64,000 nucleotides of DNA from Bog-793 sp963785415 (GTDB lineage Bacteria > Actinomycetota > Acidimicrobiia > Acidimicrobiales > Bog-793), in the NCBI GenBank assembly GCA_963785415.1, contig CAWAVB010000001.1:248001-312000 (forward strand). Reading direction: 5' to 3'. Every line of letters starts with the position of its first letter. The first letter of the stretch is position 1. The notes under the pieces are model-generated. The model saw only the letters and a list, made by a program, of their open reading frames with translations. It did no database searches and was not told the origin of the DNA. Below, piece after piece: positions 54,368-63,084 of this stretch. A program made the translations under genes and the position numbers.

Positions 54368-54970
54368 GTGCGTGGTCCTAAATCGTTGAAGACCGCGCTG
54401 GCGATCCTTTTCGCCTGCGGGCTCGCCCTCCTCCTCGGCGCCTGCGCGGGCTCGCCGCGGGCCGGTGTGGCCAGCCTCAGCAACGGCAAGACCGGGTCCT
54501 CGAGCAGCGCCAGCAAGATCGCCTCGAACCTCGCGTCCGGCGGGCTCCAGTTCGCGTCGTGCATGCGCTCGCACGGGGTCCCGCACTACCCGGATCCGAC
54601 CGTCTCCGGCGGCGTAACCCGCAGCATCGTCATGGGCAACGCGGGAGCGTCCGCGTCGGTGTTTCAGGCGGCCCAGAAGGCGTGCTGGAGGTTCTTCCCG
54701 ATCAGCTTTTCCCAGTCACCGCCATCCGCCGCCACCATGAGACAGGCGCTGGCGATCGCTGTATGCATGCGTTCGCACGGGGTGCCGGACTTCCCCGATC
54801 CGACGACCGAGCCGCCCGGCGTCCCGCCAACCCTCCCCCCCGGCAACTTCCACGGAATCGTGCAAACAAACAGCGAAGACGTGACCTTCGTGCTCCCGAG
54901 CTCGATCGACATTAGGTCGCCCCTGTTCGAGCAGGCCGCGACGACCTGTGGCTTCCCTCCTGCGTCCTAG
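54368..54970 (+). CDS. Putative lipoprotein with duplicated CMRSHGVP motif
   Basis: A 200-residue exported lipoprotein. GTG 54368 is chosen so that the signal peptide ends in the lipobox LLGAC (near residue 28). Two copies of a motif, CMRSHGVPHYPDP and CMRSHGVPDFPDP, lie about 65 residues apart. Similar motifs occur in actinobacterial lipoproteins of unknown function. A third Cys near the end (CGFPPAS) may pair. It lies downstream of fusA2, flanked by imperfect direct repeats. Confidence 0.65.
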   Translation: MRGPKSLKTALAILFACGLALLLGACAGSPRAGVASLSNGKTGSSSSASKIASNLASGGLQFASCMRSHGVPHYPDPTVSGGVTRSIVMGNAGASASVFQAAQKACWRFFPISFSQSPPSAATMRQALAIAVCMRSHGVPDFPDPTTEPPGVPPTLPPGNFHGIVQTNSEDVTFVLPSSIDIRSPLFEQAATTCGFPPAS

Positions 54971-54985
54971 CGCTCCGTCGCTTGA
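54962..54985 (+). repeat. 24-base direct repeat, right copy
   Basis: Second copy of the repeat described at 54157-54180; it spans the lipoprotein stop codon. Confidence 0.5.
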
Positions 54986-55077
54986 ACAGTGAGGTTGGTC
55001 AGACTGGCGAGATGCCGCTCGTCACCGCCGCCCGGCTGGGAACGACGCGCCAGGCACGAGCCGAGCTCCCGGCGCGC

Positions 55078-56223
55078 CTAATGGAACTTGGTCGGCCAGA
55101 CGAGCCGCGTCCCGTGGTAGATGGCGGCGACGAAGGTCGGGTCGAAGGCCCGGTGGATGTTCACCCCCGCCGGGATGAGGTGGAGCAGAACGTCCTGCGC
55201 GTACTCGCTTGCGATGAGCGAGAAGTCCGGGGCACCGAGCGGCTCGCGGGCAGGCGTGTCGTGGACGACGAGGCCCGCCTCGACCCGCCAGCGGAATCTC
55301 CCGACCGGGCGGGTGATGCCGAGCTCCGGCGGGACGAGGTCCTCGCAGTAGGCGACGGCCTGGTTCTGGTGGCGGTACCCCCACCAGAACCCGGCGAGGT
55401 CGGCGCGCAGGAAGTCGGCGACCGCAGTCGGGTGAGCGGCGGCGAAATCGGTGTTCACGACGAGCGCCGCGAACGAGGCCGCGACCCCGTAGGTCGAGGG
55501 GTCCCAGACCTTGTACTTGTAACCGAGGACGTTCAGCTCGCGGATCTCGTTCGACTTGTAGACCGGCAGGGCCATGATGCGTCCCTGGTCGATGATGATG
55601 GGGTCGTAGCCCACCTGGACCTTTTTCAGCGAGGCGATGTCGACGCCGGCCTTGGCGAGCATCGCCTCGACTTCGTAGGGAAGCGCCCCTTTGATGCCGA
55701 CGGTCGTGCCGTCGAGCTGCCTCAGGTTGGTGATCTTCGCGCTGCCCGGCGTAATGAGCTCGGAGATCGCGGTGTGCCCGTAGGTGAGCACCCCTTCCAG
55801 GTGGGCGCCGTCCGCCCGGGCCGCGAGCACCTCGCTGTCCGAGCCGAGCGAGCTGATCTGGACGCGGTCGGCGCTCACGAGTGCGACGTTGTCCGTGCTG
55901 AACCCCGGCTGCAGCGTGACGTGCAGGCACATGTCCTTGAAGTAGCCGCGGCGGGCCGCGACGACGACGTCGGCGATCGATGCCGCCGGCGCGTAGCTGT
56001 AGCTCGTGACGAAGATGATCGTCCCGGCGCGGCGGTTCGCCGCGCATTCGGCGGGCGAGATCCCCTTTGCAGTCACCCCCGTCGCCGCCGACACCGGCGC
56101 CGGTTGTCCCCGCCCCGTCGCCGCCGCGGTCGGCCCGGTCGTGCCCGCCACCATCAACAGCGCGCCGCAGCTGAACGCGATGCCCGTAAGCGCGCGGCGA
56201 CGATGACGATTGGCCCTGGACAC
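55078..56223 (-). CDS. ABC importer substrate-binding protein (NMT1/THI5-like)
   Basis: A 381-residue exported protein with a signal peptide (basic N-terminus, then ALTGIAFSCGALLMVAG) and an NMT1/THI5-like binding fold. It shows IIFVTSYSYAPAASIADVVV, AARRGYFKD and LDGTTVGIKGALPYEVEAML. Members bind pyrimidine precursors of thiamine (ThiY), riboflavin (RibY), sulfonates or nitrate. Placed last in ribE-ATPase-permease-SBP, riboflavin-type or thiamine-precursor uptake are the candidates. The ligand cannot be decided from sequence. Confidence 0.75.
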   Translation of the reverse strand: MSRANRHRRRALTGIAFSCGALLMVAGTTGPTAAATGRGQPAPVSAATGVTAKGISPAECAANRRAGTIIFVTSYSYAPAASIADVVVAARRGYFKDMCLHVTLQPGFSTDNVALVSADRVQISSLGSDSEVLAARADGAHLEGVLTYGHTAISELITPGSAKITNLRQLDGTTVGIKGALPYEVEAMLAKAGVDIASLKKVQVGYDPIIIDQGRIMALPVYKSNEIRELNVLGYKYKVWDPSTYGVAASFAALVVNTDFAAAHPTAVADFLRADLAGFWWGYRHQNQAVAYCEDLVPPELGITRPVGRFRWRVEAGLVVHDTPAREPLGAPDFSLIASEYAQDVLLHLIPAGVNIHRAFDPTFVAAIYHGTRLVWPTKFH

Positions 56224-56286
56224 GGAGTTGCCCCTTTACTCGGTCCCACCTAACAGTCGCAGGAACGATCGTCGTGCACAAGCCGG

Positions 56287-57123
56287 TTACGGGTGCGGCG
56301 CGTCGACCTCCGACCAGCGCAGGAGTCGGTGCTGCACGACGGTGACCAGGCCGACGAGCACGACGCCGATGAACACGAGGGTGAAGATCGCGGCCCACAC
56401 GACAGCTGTCTGGTCGTACAGCTGGGCTCCCGCCATGATGTTGCCGAGCCCGGCCGAGGAGTTGAAGAACTCGGCGACGACGGCTCCGATGAGGGCGAGG
56501 CCGACGCAGACCCGCGTGGCGGCGAGCAGGTATGGCAGGCTGTGCGGGACCCGCAGGCGGAAGAAGATCTCCGACCTGCCGGCGTCGACTGAGCGCATGA
56601 CCTCGTAGGTGGCGGGGTCGATGGCTCGGAATCCGACCGTCGCGTTCGTGAACAACGGGACGAAGGTGACGAGCGCGGCCATGACGATTTTCGGCTGGGG
56701 TCCGAACCCGAGCCAGACGACGAGCGGCGGTGCGAGGGCCAGGATGGGGGTGACCTGGAGCATGACGATGATCGGGGAAAGGGCGCGGTCCATGAGCCGC
56801 GAGTGCACGACGACGACGGCGGCCGTGAGCGCGACGCCGAAGGCGACGAGGAAGCCCCAGAAAGCCTCCTGGATCGTGACCCAGGCGTTGCTCACGAAGA
56901 AACCCGGTGCCCGCCAGAGCTCCCGGAAGATGGCCGAGGGCGCCACGAGCTCGGTCGCCGGGATGTGGGTGTAGCGCACGCCGAACTCCCAGCCGCCGAA
57001 GACGACGACGAAAGCGACGACGCCCGGAACGACGCTGCGCGTCGCCCGCCGTGCCCAGCCGACCTTCGGCGGGACAAGCCCGACCGGGTCAGCCGGAGAC
57101 GGCAACCCGCCCCCGCCGCTCAT
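56287..57123 (-). CDS. ABC importer permease
   Basis: A 278-residue inner-membrane protein with about six spans, of the SsuC/TauC/ThiX type. The EAA-loop region is near YEVMRSVDAGRSEIFFRLRV, followed by PHSLPYLLAATRV. Its start overlaps the ATPase stop (ATGA). Works with the adjacent ATPase and binding protein. Confidence 0.85.
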   Translation of the reverse strand: MSGGGGLPSPADPVGLVPPKVGWARRATRSVVPGVVAFVVVFGGWEFGVRYTHIPATELVAPSAIFRELWRAPGFFVSNAWVTIQEAFWGFLVAFGVALTAAVVVVHSRLMDRALSPIIVMLQVTPILALAPPLVVWLGFGPQPKIVMAALVTFVPLFTNATVGFRAIDPATYEVMRSVDAGRSEIFFRLRVPHSLPYLLAATRVCVGLALIGAVVAEFFNSSAGLGNIMAGAQLYDQTAVVWAAIFTLVFIGVVLVGLVTVVQHRLLRWSEVDAPHP

Positions 57124-58004
57124 GTGCGCCCCTCCCAGCTCGCCCGCAGCGCCGTACGGACGCGGTGGGCGTGCGTCGTGAAGAGGTCGGAGTCCTCCAT
57201 GTCCTCGCTGCGGGGCCTTGGCAGCGTGATCACCTCGACCGAGGCCACACGGCCCGGCCGGGCGGCCATCGTGATCACCCGGTCGGACAGGATGACCGCC
57301 TCCGAGATGGAGTGGGTGACGAAGACGACGGTCGTCTTGGTCTGGCTCCAGATGTCGAGCAGCTGATAGCGCATCGCGTCACGGGTGAACTCGTCGAGGG
57401 CGGCGAAGGGCTCGTCCATGAGCAGGATCGGCGGGGCGAGGGCGAAGGCGCGCACGAGACTCACCCGCTGCTGCATGCCGCCGGAGAGCTCCCGGGGCAG
57501 CGACCCGGCGAAGCGCGCCAGCCCGACCTTCTCGAGCAGCGCCATCGCGTCACGGCCGCGGTCCTCGGGAGGAGCCGGCGTCGCGTCGCCGCGGGTGCGT
57601 CCGCGGCGCCGGCCGACGTCGCGCAGCAACGTCACGTTGCCGAGGACGGAGCGCCACGGAAGCAGGGCCGGGGTCTGCGGGACGAAACCGAAGCGCTTCG
57701 CGGCGCGCGCCTCGTCGGGCGTCGCGTCGTCGATCCGGACGCTGCCGCCGTCGGGCGCGACGAGGCCGCCGATCACGCGCAGCAGCGTCGACTTGCCACA
57801 GCCGCTTGGACCGATGACGCTCACGAACTCGCCGGCCGCGACCGACAGGCTTACGTCGCGCAACGCGACGACCGCCCGGTCGTCGTGGAAGAAATGCTTG
57901 TGGACGCCGTCGACGACGATCCGCCCGCCGGTCGCGCCCTCCGGGGCCGCGGCGGTGGTCGCGGACCCGGTCGGTGGGGCGTTCGCACGGCGCCCGGGGG
58001 TCAT
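57120..58004 (-). CDS. ABC importer ATPase
   Basis: A 294-residue nucleotide-binding subunit. ATG 58004 overlaps the ribE stop (ATGA); the longer frame to 58454 reads into ribE. Walker A GPSGCGKST (about residues 69-77), signature LSGGMQQR, Walker B ILLMDEPFAALDE. It drives the permease encoded next and is cotranscribed with ribE. Confidence 0.9.
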   Translation of the reverse strand: MTPGRRANAPPTGSATTAAAPEGATGGRIVVDGVHKHFFHDDRAVVALRDVSLSVAAGEFVSVIGPSGCGKSTLLRVIGGLVAPDGGSVRIDDATPDEARAAKRFGFVPQTPALLPWRSVLGNVTLLRDVGRRRGRTRGDATPAPPEDRGRDAMALLEKVGLARFAGSLPRELSGGMQQRVSLVRAFALAPPILLMDEPFAALDEFTRDAMRYQLLDIWSQTKTTVVFVTHSISEAVILSDRVITMAARPGRVASVEVITLPRPRSEDMEDSDLFTTHAHRVRTALRASWEGRT

Positions 58005-58579
58005 GGGCGCCCGGACACGTACGGCGTGAGCAGCTTCTCGATCTGTTTGGCCGTCAGGTCCACCTCGATGTTCACGGGGTCGCCCGGCGATTTCGCGCCG
58101 AGCGTCGTGTGCTCTGCCGTGTACGGGATCACCGCGACCGAGAGACTCTCCCCGTCGAGGTCGAAGATCGTGAGACTGACGCCATCGATGGCGATCGAGC
58201 CCTTCTCTACGCAGTAGCGCATGAGATCCCCGGGGATCCGGACCCGGAGGTCGGGCGCCGCGCGCAACACCTCGCCGACACCGTCGACATGACCCTGAAC
58301 GACGTGTCCGGAGAGACGGTCCTGGAGCCGAACGGGACGCTCGAGGTTCACGGCGTCGCCGACCCGCCGGTCCCCGAGGGTGGTCCGTCGTCGCGTCTCC
58401 GGCGAGACGTCGGCCTCGAACCAGTCCGTCCCCCATCCGACGATGGTGAGGCACGCGCCGTCCACCGCGATCGAGCTACCGACCTCGGCGTCGCGCACGA
58501 CCAGCGAGGCGGCGACCCGGTAGCGGCCGGCTTCGACGCGCTCGAGCCTCCCCTGTTCCTCGACGATCCCTGAGAACAT
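58001..58579 (-). CDS. ribE: Riboflavin synthase, alpha chain
   Basis: A 192-residue enzyme joining two molecules of dimethyl-ribityllumazine into riboflavin plus a recyclable pyrimidine. Two lumazine-binding barrels: MFSGIVEEQG at the start and the second from about residue 97. GGGAGGGG stands 2-9 bases before ATG 58579; the longer frame to 58798 has no such site. No FMN riboswitch was recognised upstream. It leads the operon with an ABC importer. Confidence 0.93.
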   Translation of the reverse strand: MFSGIVEEQGRLERVEAGRYRVAASLVVRDAEVGSSIAVDGACLTIVGWGTDWFEADVSPETRRRTTLGDRRVGDAVNLERPVRLQDRLSGHVVQGHVDGVGEVLRAAPDLRVRIPGDLMRYCVEKGSIAIDGVSLTIFDLDGESLSVAVIPYTAEHTTLGAKSPGDPVNIEVDLTAKQIEKLLTPYVSGRP

Positions 58580-58602
58580 GCCCCTCCCTGAGGGCGCCCC
58601 GT

Positions 58603-59050
58603 TTGCGCCACGACGGTTGCGCCCGGCACGGGGACCGTGGTTCGCGAGGTCGTCGTCGGTTGCTCGACGGCGCGAGCCCCGCGAGCAGTCGAAGACTATC
58701 TGCCGCCGCCGAGGCGACCGGGAAAGAGGCCGCCACGGCTGCCGAGGCGGTTTGCAGGGAGGCTGAGGCGCAGGCCGCCGCCAAGGTCGCCAAGGCACAC
58801 GAAGAGTCGGAGACCCTTGTTCAACGGGCGACGGAACGTCGCGACGCCCTCGTGGCCGATCTCGAGGTACAGCGTCGCTTCATCGTGTCGATGCTCGAGG
58901 ACGCGAACGAGCTCGAGGGGGGCGTTCGCCGCGGCCTATCAGCGCTTCCGCAAGGCGCTCGACGAGATGGCGTCGCACCTGTCGGCACCCATCGAACGGG
59001 CCAAGCGTCAGCTCGCCCACATCGACCGCGAGATGAAAACAGAGGAGTAG
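58603..59050 (+). pseudogene. Broken coiled-coil protein gene
   Basis: From about 58690 one frame encodes a clear coiled coil (Ala/Glu-rich, AEAQAAAKVAKAHEESE, then LVADLEVQRRFIVSMLE), but with no plausible N-terminus. At the G6 run 58917-58922 the reading moves to the +1 frame and continues sensibly (FAAAYQRFRKALDEM ... REMKTEE) to the stop at 59050. Removing one G would join the two. It resembles the end of a DivIVA-like or other coiled-coil protein. It is either degraded or damaged by sequencing errors; the missing start suggests the former. Confidence 0.45.
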
Positions 59051-59065
59051 CCCGAACCGCTACGG

Positions 59066-59099
59066 CGCCACCGGCACCAGGCCCCCCGGTCCGGTGGCG
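59066..59099 (+). terminator. Hairpin between converging genes
   Basis: CGCCACCGG (59066-59074) and CCGGTGGCG (59091-59099) form a 9-bp stem 15 bases after the coiled-coil stop and 63 bases past the stop of the converging membrane protein. It may act in both directions; there is no T-run. Confidence 0.35.
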
Positions 59100-59162
59100 T
59101 TCTCGTGTCCGGCTGGCTCGATCGCCTTACCGTGGCGGGAACCGGCGGCGCGGGCCGCGCTC

Positions 59163-59789
59163 CTACGTCGCTGCCGGCGCGACCGTCCGGTTCGCGCACA
59201 CGAGGATGGCGATGCTGGTGAGAATGAGCCAGACGCCAATCTCGATTAAGCCGATCCACGGGACCACGAGTGCGGCGACGCTGGCGACGATCGCCAGCCA
59301 GCCGAGCCACACCGGCAACACCACCCGGGCGCGCAGGATCGCAAGGCCGGTCGCGAACAGGAACACGGCGGTTCCCGCTCCCGTGAGCGGGAACACGAGG
59401 TCGTTCTCCAGCACGTTGAGGCCTTGCATGACCGAGCCGGACATGTGTCCGACGGCGTCGGTCCCCGCCCAGGTGAGCCCGGCGCTCAGCGCGCCGGAGA
59501 CGGCGAAGACGACCGCTCCCGCGAAGCCGATCGTCGCGAGTGCTTTCCCGGCCGCTGCGGCGACGAAATCACGCAAATACCAGAAGAAGAACAAGCCGAC
59601 GAAGATCGCCACCTCGATGAGGTAGCTCGTGACCTGCAGCGCCGTCTTGTGATTGTGGTAGTAGGCGATCACCTTCGCGGCTGTGGCGTTGGTGCCCGGG
59701 CTGGTCGGAACCAAAAAGACCGACACGACGACGAGGGCCACGAACACAAGACCGAAAATCCCCAACCAGAACTTCATCCGAGATGTCAT
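59163..59789 (-). CDS. Multi-span membrane protein of unknown function
   Basis: A 208-residue protein with about six predicted spans (IFGLVFVALVVVSVFLV, IEVAIFVGLFFFWYLR and others). AAGGGGGAG stands just before the ATG. No signature motif beyond general membrane-protein character; it somewhat resembles actinobacterial DUF4386-like hypotheticals. It stands alone. Confidence 0.6.
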   Translation of the reverse strand: MTSRMKFWLGIFGLVFVALVVVSVFLVPTSPGTNATAAKVIAYYHNHKTALQVTSYLIEVAIFVGLFFFWYLRDFVAAAAGKALATIGFAGAVVFAVSGALSAGLTWAGTDAVGHMSGSVMQGLNVLENDLVFPLTGAGTAVFLFATGLAILRARVVLPVWLGWLAIVASVAALVVPWIGLIEIGVWLILTSIAILVCANRTVAPAAT

Positions 59790-60047
59790 CTCTCCCCCTT
59801 GAGATCACGGGTACTCCCTGTTGTGACCGGGGAAGCTTCGGTCCGCACCCACATCTCGCACCGCCCGGCTGTAGCAGTACAACACTGCGTGGAAAGGTGC
59901 ATTCCCGAACGAGGCGGTTGACGAGGGATCTCGTTCGGAAGGAGTCATTCCTGAAGGGGCGCCCGCGCTCTTCGGTTCGCGCTCCAATGATGGTGTGGTC
60001 GGGACAGCCGTCGGCTGCCAGTCATTCCTTCGCAGCGACGAGCGGGT
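59790..60047. other. Intergenic region, no clear gene
   Basis: Together with the inverted repeat that follows, this 417-base gap (59790-60206) between two minus-strand genes has only weak open frames. It is slightly less GC-rich than its surroundings. No transposase or tRNA remnant was recognised. Confidence 0.35.
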
Positions 60048-60093
60048 TGGTCGTGACATCCCGAGTGTTGACACACTCGGGATGTCACGACCA
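60048..60093. repeat. Perfect 20-bp inverted repeat
   Basis: Arms 60048-60067 and 60074-60093 are perfectly complementary over 20 bases, with the 6-base loop TTGACA. It lies 114 bases past the stop of the ABC exporter on the minus strand. There is no T-run. It could be a terminator, an attenuator or the trace of a small mobile element. Confidence 0.75.
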
Positions 60094-60206
60094 GGGGAAT
60101 CCCCGCTTTCATCTGGCGCGGCTGGCATGGCCCGCTCCATGACCGGTGTCCGGGCCCGCCCCAGGGGGCCCGTCACGCGGGAGCGACGAGGCGCTCCGTC
60201 ATCACT

Positions 60207-62186
60207 TCAGTCGGGCCCATCCGACGGCACACCGGGGTCCCAGGGAGGCAGGACCATGATCTCGCCGTCGTCGTCTGGCGTGTTCGTCGGGGAGGCCTGT
60301 TGGCGGAACTGGGTCCGGTAGAGCTCGGCGTAGAGACCTCCCTCGGCGAGGAGGGCGTCGTGCGTTCCCCGCTCCACGATCCGTCCCTCGTCGATGACGA
60401 GCACGAGATCGGCGTCGCGCACCGTCGAGAGGCGGTGCGCGATGACGAGCGAGGTCCGTCCCGTCAACGCCGTCCGCAGGGCCCTTTGGACCGCGGCCTC
60501 GGACTCCGAGTCGAGGTGCGCCGTCGCCTCGTCGAGAACGACGACGTCCGGGGCTTTGAGGAGCAACCGGGCGATCGCCATGCGCTGCTTCTCGCCGCCC
60601 GAGAGCCGGTAGCCGCGGTCACCGACGAGGGTCTCGAGCCCCTCGGGCAGGTCGTCGACGAGCGAGAGGATCTGCGCCCCTTCGAGGGCCTCGCGCAGCG
60701 CGGTATCTGTCGCGTCCGGTTTCGCGTAGAGGAGGTTCGCGCGGATCGTGTCGTGGAACATGTGGGCGTCCTGGGTCACCATGCCGACCGTCGCGCGAAG
60801 GGAGTCGAGCGTCACGTCGCGCACGTCGAGGCCGTTGATCCGCACTGCCCCGCCGGTCACGTCGTACAGGCGCGCGACGAGGTGCGTGATCGTCGTCTTG
60901 CCGGCACCGGACGGCCCGATGAGCGCGACGAGCTCGCCGGGCTCGGCGCGGAACGTTACGTCGTGGAGGACCTGGTGGGCCGCGGTCGTCTCGAGGACGG
61001 CGACCGACTCGAGCGACGCGAGGGACACGTCGCTCGCGGTCGGGTAGCTGAAATCGACATGCTCGAACTCGATCGTCGAGGGGCCGTGTGCCAGCGAGGG
61101 CGCATCTTGTCGTTCCGTGATCATCGGCGCGAGGTCGAGCACCTCGAAGACACGGTCGAACGAGACGAGGGCGGTCATCACGTCGACGTTCACGTTCGAC
61201 AGCTGGGTGAGCGGTCCGTAGAGGCGGCTGAGGTACGCGGTCATGGCGACGAGCGTGCCGAGTTCGAGGACCCCGTGGACCACCATCGAACCGCCCCAGC
61301 CGTAGACGAGGGCGGTGGCGAGGGCCGCGGTGACGGTTAGGGAGATGAAGAACACCCGGGCGTAGATCGCCTGTAGCACGGCGATATCGCGCACCCGACC
61401 CGCCCGGCCCGAGAAGAGCTGCTCCTCCTCCCCCGGGCGGCCGAACAACTTGACGAGCAGGGCGCCGGCGACGTTGAACCGCTCGGCCATGGTTGAGTTC
61501 ATGTCGGCGGCGAGCACATAACCCTCGCGGGTGATTGCCCCGAGGCGGCGCCCCATGTAGCGGGCCGGAATCGCGAACGCGGGCAGCAGGGCGAGCGCGA
61601 CGAGGGTGATCTGCCAGGACAGGATGAGCATCGTGGTGAGGACCATGATGATGCTGAGCAGATTGCCGATGACCGAGGACAGGATGTCCGTCGTCGCCTG
61701 CTGAGCGCCGAGGACGTCGTTGTTCAGCCGGCTGACGAGGGCGCCCGTCTGGGTGCGGGTGAAGAAGGCGAGTGACATCTTCTGGACGTGCGCGTACACC
61801 CGCGTGCGGAGGTCGTAGATGAGGCCTTGACCCACCTGCGACGAGCAGAGCTGTTCGCCGAGGGAAAGCCCGGCGTCGACGACAGCGAGGCCGCCGATCA
61901 CCAACGCCAGGATGACGATCAGTCGGACGTCTCGGTGCCCGATCCCGGTGTCGATGATCGCTCGGTAGATGAGGGGGACCGCCACGCCGATCGAGGAGTC
62001 CACGATGGTGAGTCCGAAGAAGAAGGCGAGTTTCCCCTTGTACGGCGCGAGGCAGCGGAGGATGCGCCGTGCCGTCCCTTTCGGGACCTGGCTGGTGATC
62101 ACGGAGCGGTCCTGGGTGAGCGAGCGCATCGAACCGCCGAAGCCCCGTCCTCCCCCGAGGCCGATGGCCCCGCCACCGCGCATCAT
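60207..62186 (-). CDS. ABC exporter, half-transporter type
   Basis: A 659-residue protein with six spans (about residues 50-340) fused to an ATPase. Walker A GPSGAGKTT, signature LSGGEKQR, Walker B VVVLDEAT. A Gly-rich N-terminal extension precedes the first span. It is of the MsbA/multidrug half-transporter type and would act as a dimer. It overlaps the marR stop by 4 bases, so the regulator and exporter are one operon; a drug or toxic-compound efflux role is likely by context. Confidence 0.9.
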   Translation of the reverse strand: MMRGGGAIGLGGGRGFGGSMRSLTQDRSVITSQVPKGTARRILRCLAPYKGKLAFFFGLTIVDSSIGVAVPLIYRAIIDTGIGHRDVRLIVILALVIGGLAVVDAGLSLGEQLCSSQVGQGLIYDLRTRVYAHVQKMSLAFFTRTQTGALVSRLNNDVLGAQQATTDILSSVIGNLLSIIMVLTTMLILSWQITLVALALLPAFAIPARYMGRRLGAITREGYVLAADMNSTMAERFNVAGALLVKLFGRPGEEEQLFSGRAGRVRDIAVLQAIYARVFFISLTVTAALATALVYGWGGSMVVHGVLELGTLVAMTAYLSRLYGPLTQLSNVNVDVMTALVSFDRVFEVLDLAPMITERQDAPSLAHGPSTIEFEHVDFSYPTASDVSLASLESVAVLETTAAHQVLHDVTFRAEPGELVALIGPSGAGKTTITHLVARLYDVTGGAVRINGLDVRDVTLDSLRATVGMVTQDAHMFHDTIRANLLYAKPDATDTALREALEGAQILSLVDDLPEGLETLVGDRGYRLSGGEKQRMAIARLLLKAPDVVVLDEATAHLDSESEAAVQRALRTALTGRTSLVIAHRLSTVRDADLVLVIDEGRIVERGTHDALLAEGGLYAELYRTQFRQQASPTNTPDDDGEIMVLPPWDPGVPSDGPD

Positions 62187-62713
62187 CGATGTCGCTCTTC
62201 GTTGGTGGCAGGACCGGCCGGGTCGGGTGGCAGGGCCACCCTCCCGGGATGGCCGGTGGTTGCGACGGAGTCGAGCAGCCTGAGGAGCGCCAGCTGATCG
62301 GCGTGCTCCAGGTGGCTGAACAACTCCACGGCGGCCTTGTCCCTGGCTCGACCGATCTCCTGGTACAGCTGGGCTCCCGCGACGGTCAGGCGCACGAGGA
62401 TCGAGCGGCGATCGAGAGTGTCGATCTCTCGCACGACGAATCCTTTGGCTTCGAGCCCTTCGATGAGGGTGGTCGCCGAACGGGGGACGACCTCAATACG
62501 CCGGGCGATCTCCGACATGCAAAGCGGCGACCGGGCCCGCCCGACCATCCGCAGGGCACGTGCCTGACCGTCCGTGAGGCCGAAGGGCGCCAGATGTTGC
62601 GCCGAGATCCTCCGTAGACGTCGCGAGACGCGCGCCAGGGTCTCGCCGATCTGGGTCGCGGCCTCATCGCCACCGATCCCCAGCCGGTGGTCGGGCGCCG
62701 CCGAATCTGTCAT
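62183..62713 (-). CDS. MarR family transcriptional regulator
   Basis: A 176-residue winged-helix protein of the MarR type. The recognition region is CMSEIARRIEVVPRSATTLIEGLEAKGF and the wing DTLDRRSILVRLTVAG (split here as separate stretches). It likely represses its own operon and is released by a ligand. It overlaps the exporter gene it precedes, and a dyad with a -10-like core lies upstream (62751-62767). Confidence 0.9.
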   Translation of the reverse strand: MTDSAAPDHRLGIGGDEAATQIGETLARVSRRLRRISAQHLAPFGLTDGQARALRMVGRARSPLCMSEIARRIEVVPRSATTLIEGLEAKGFVVREIDTLDRRSILVRLTVAGAQLYQEIGRARDKAAVELFSHLEHADQLALLRLLDSVATTGHPGRVALPPDPAGPATNEERHR

Positions 62714-62750
62714 CGAAGCCGGGTACCTCGTCGAAATAACCCTGAGTGTT

Positions 62751-62767
62751 ACTCATAATAGATGAGT
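62751..62767 (-). promoter_or_regulatory. Dyad overlapping the marR promoter
   Basis: ACTCAT (62751-62756) and ATGAGT (62762-62767) form a 6-bp inverted repeat with a 5-base spacer. On the minus strand the middle reads as a -10-like TATTAT, 38-54 bases before the marR start. This is the expected position of an autoregulatory MarR operator. Confidence 0.55.
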
Positions 62768-62989
62768 CTCGCGGTCTCGCGCCCTCGGGTGACATCCTCC
62801 CTGGTAATGAAGGGTCCGTCACTGACAGGGACTCCGGTGATGTACCGCTTCTCCGGGCGAGACCTGCGCGTGCGCGGTGCTAATTGGTTGCCAAGCGGGG
62901 CTTCCACCCCGAGCATCGGCGGGCCAGCCCACGTTGCCGTGGTCGACCAGAGTTGCGCGCCTCGAATGTGTCGAGGTCTAGGGCCACCG

Positions 62990-63078
62990 TTAGGCTTCTC
63001 GGCGGCGCAGAGCGCCCGCCACTGACGGGCGGAGAGACACCCGTCGAACCTGATCTCGTTCGTACGGGCGGAGGGATG
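62990..63078 (+). ncRNA. TPP riboswitch upstream of thiM
   Basis: The conserved core is clear: GAGAGACACCCGTC and GAACCTGATCTCG (63046-63058), then GTAC and GGGCGGAGGGA (63066-63076). These match the THI-box pattern GAGA-xx-ACCC-xx-AACCTGATCT ... GCGxAGGGA. The P3 stem is CGCCCG (63013-63018) with CGGGCG (63026-63031). The 5' part has the CTCGGCGGCGC stretch corresponding to CTCGGGGTGCC. It would shut down thiM-thiE when thiamine pyrophosphate is abundant. Confidence 0.85.
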
Positions 63079-63084
63079 TCATCG

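Noticed and set aside
58580..58700. FMN riboswitch before ribE
   Set aside because: The conserved RFN elements were looked for and not found.
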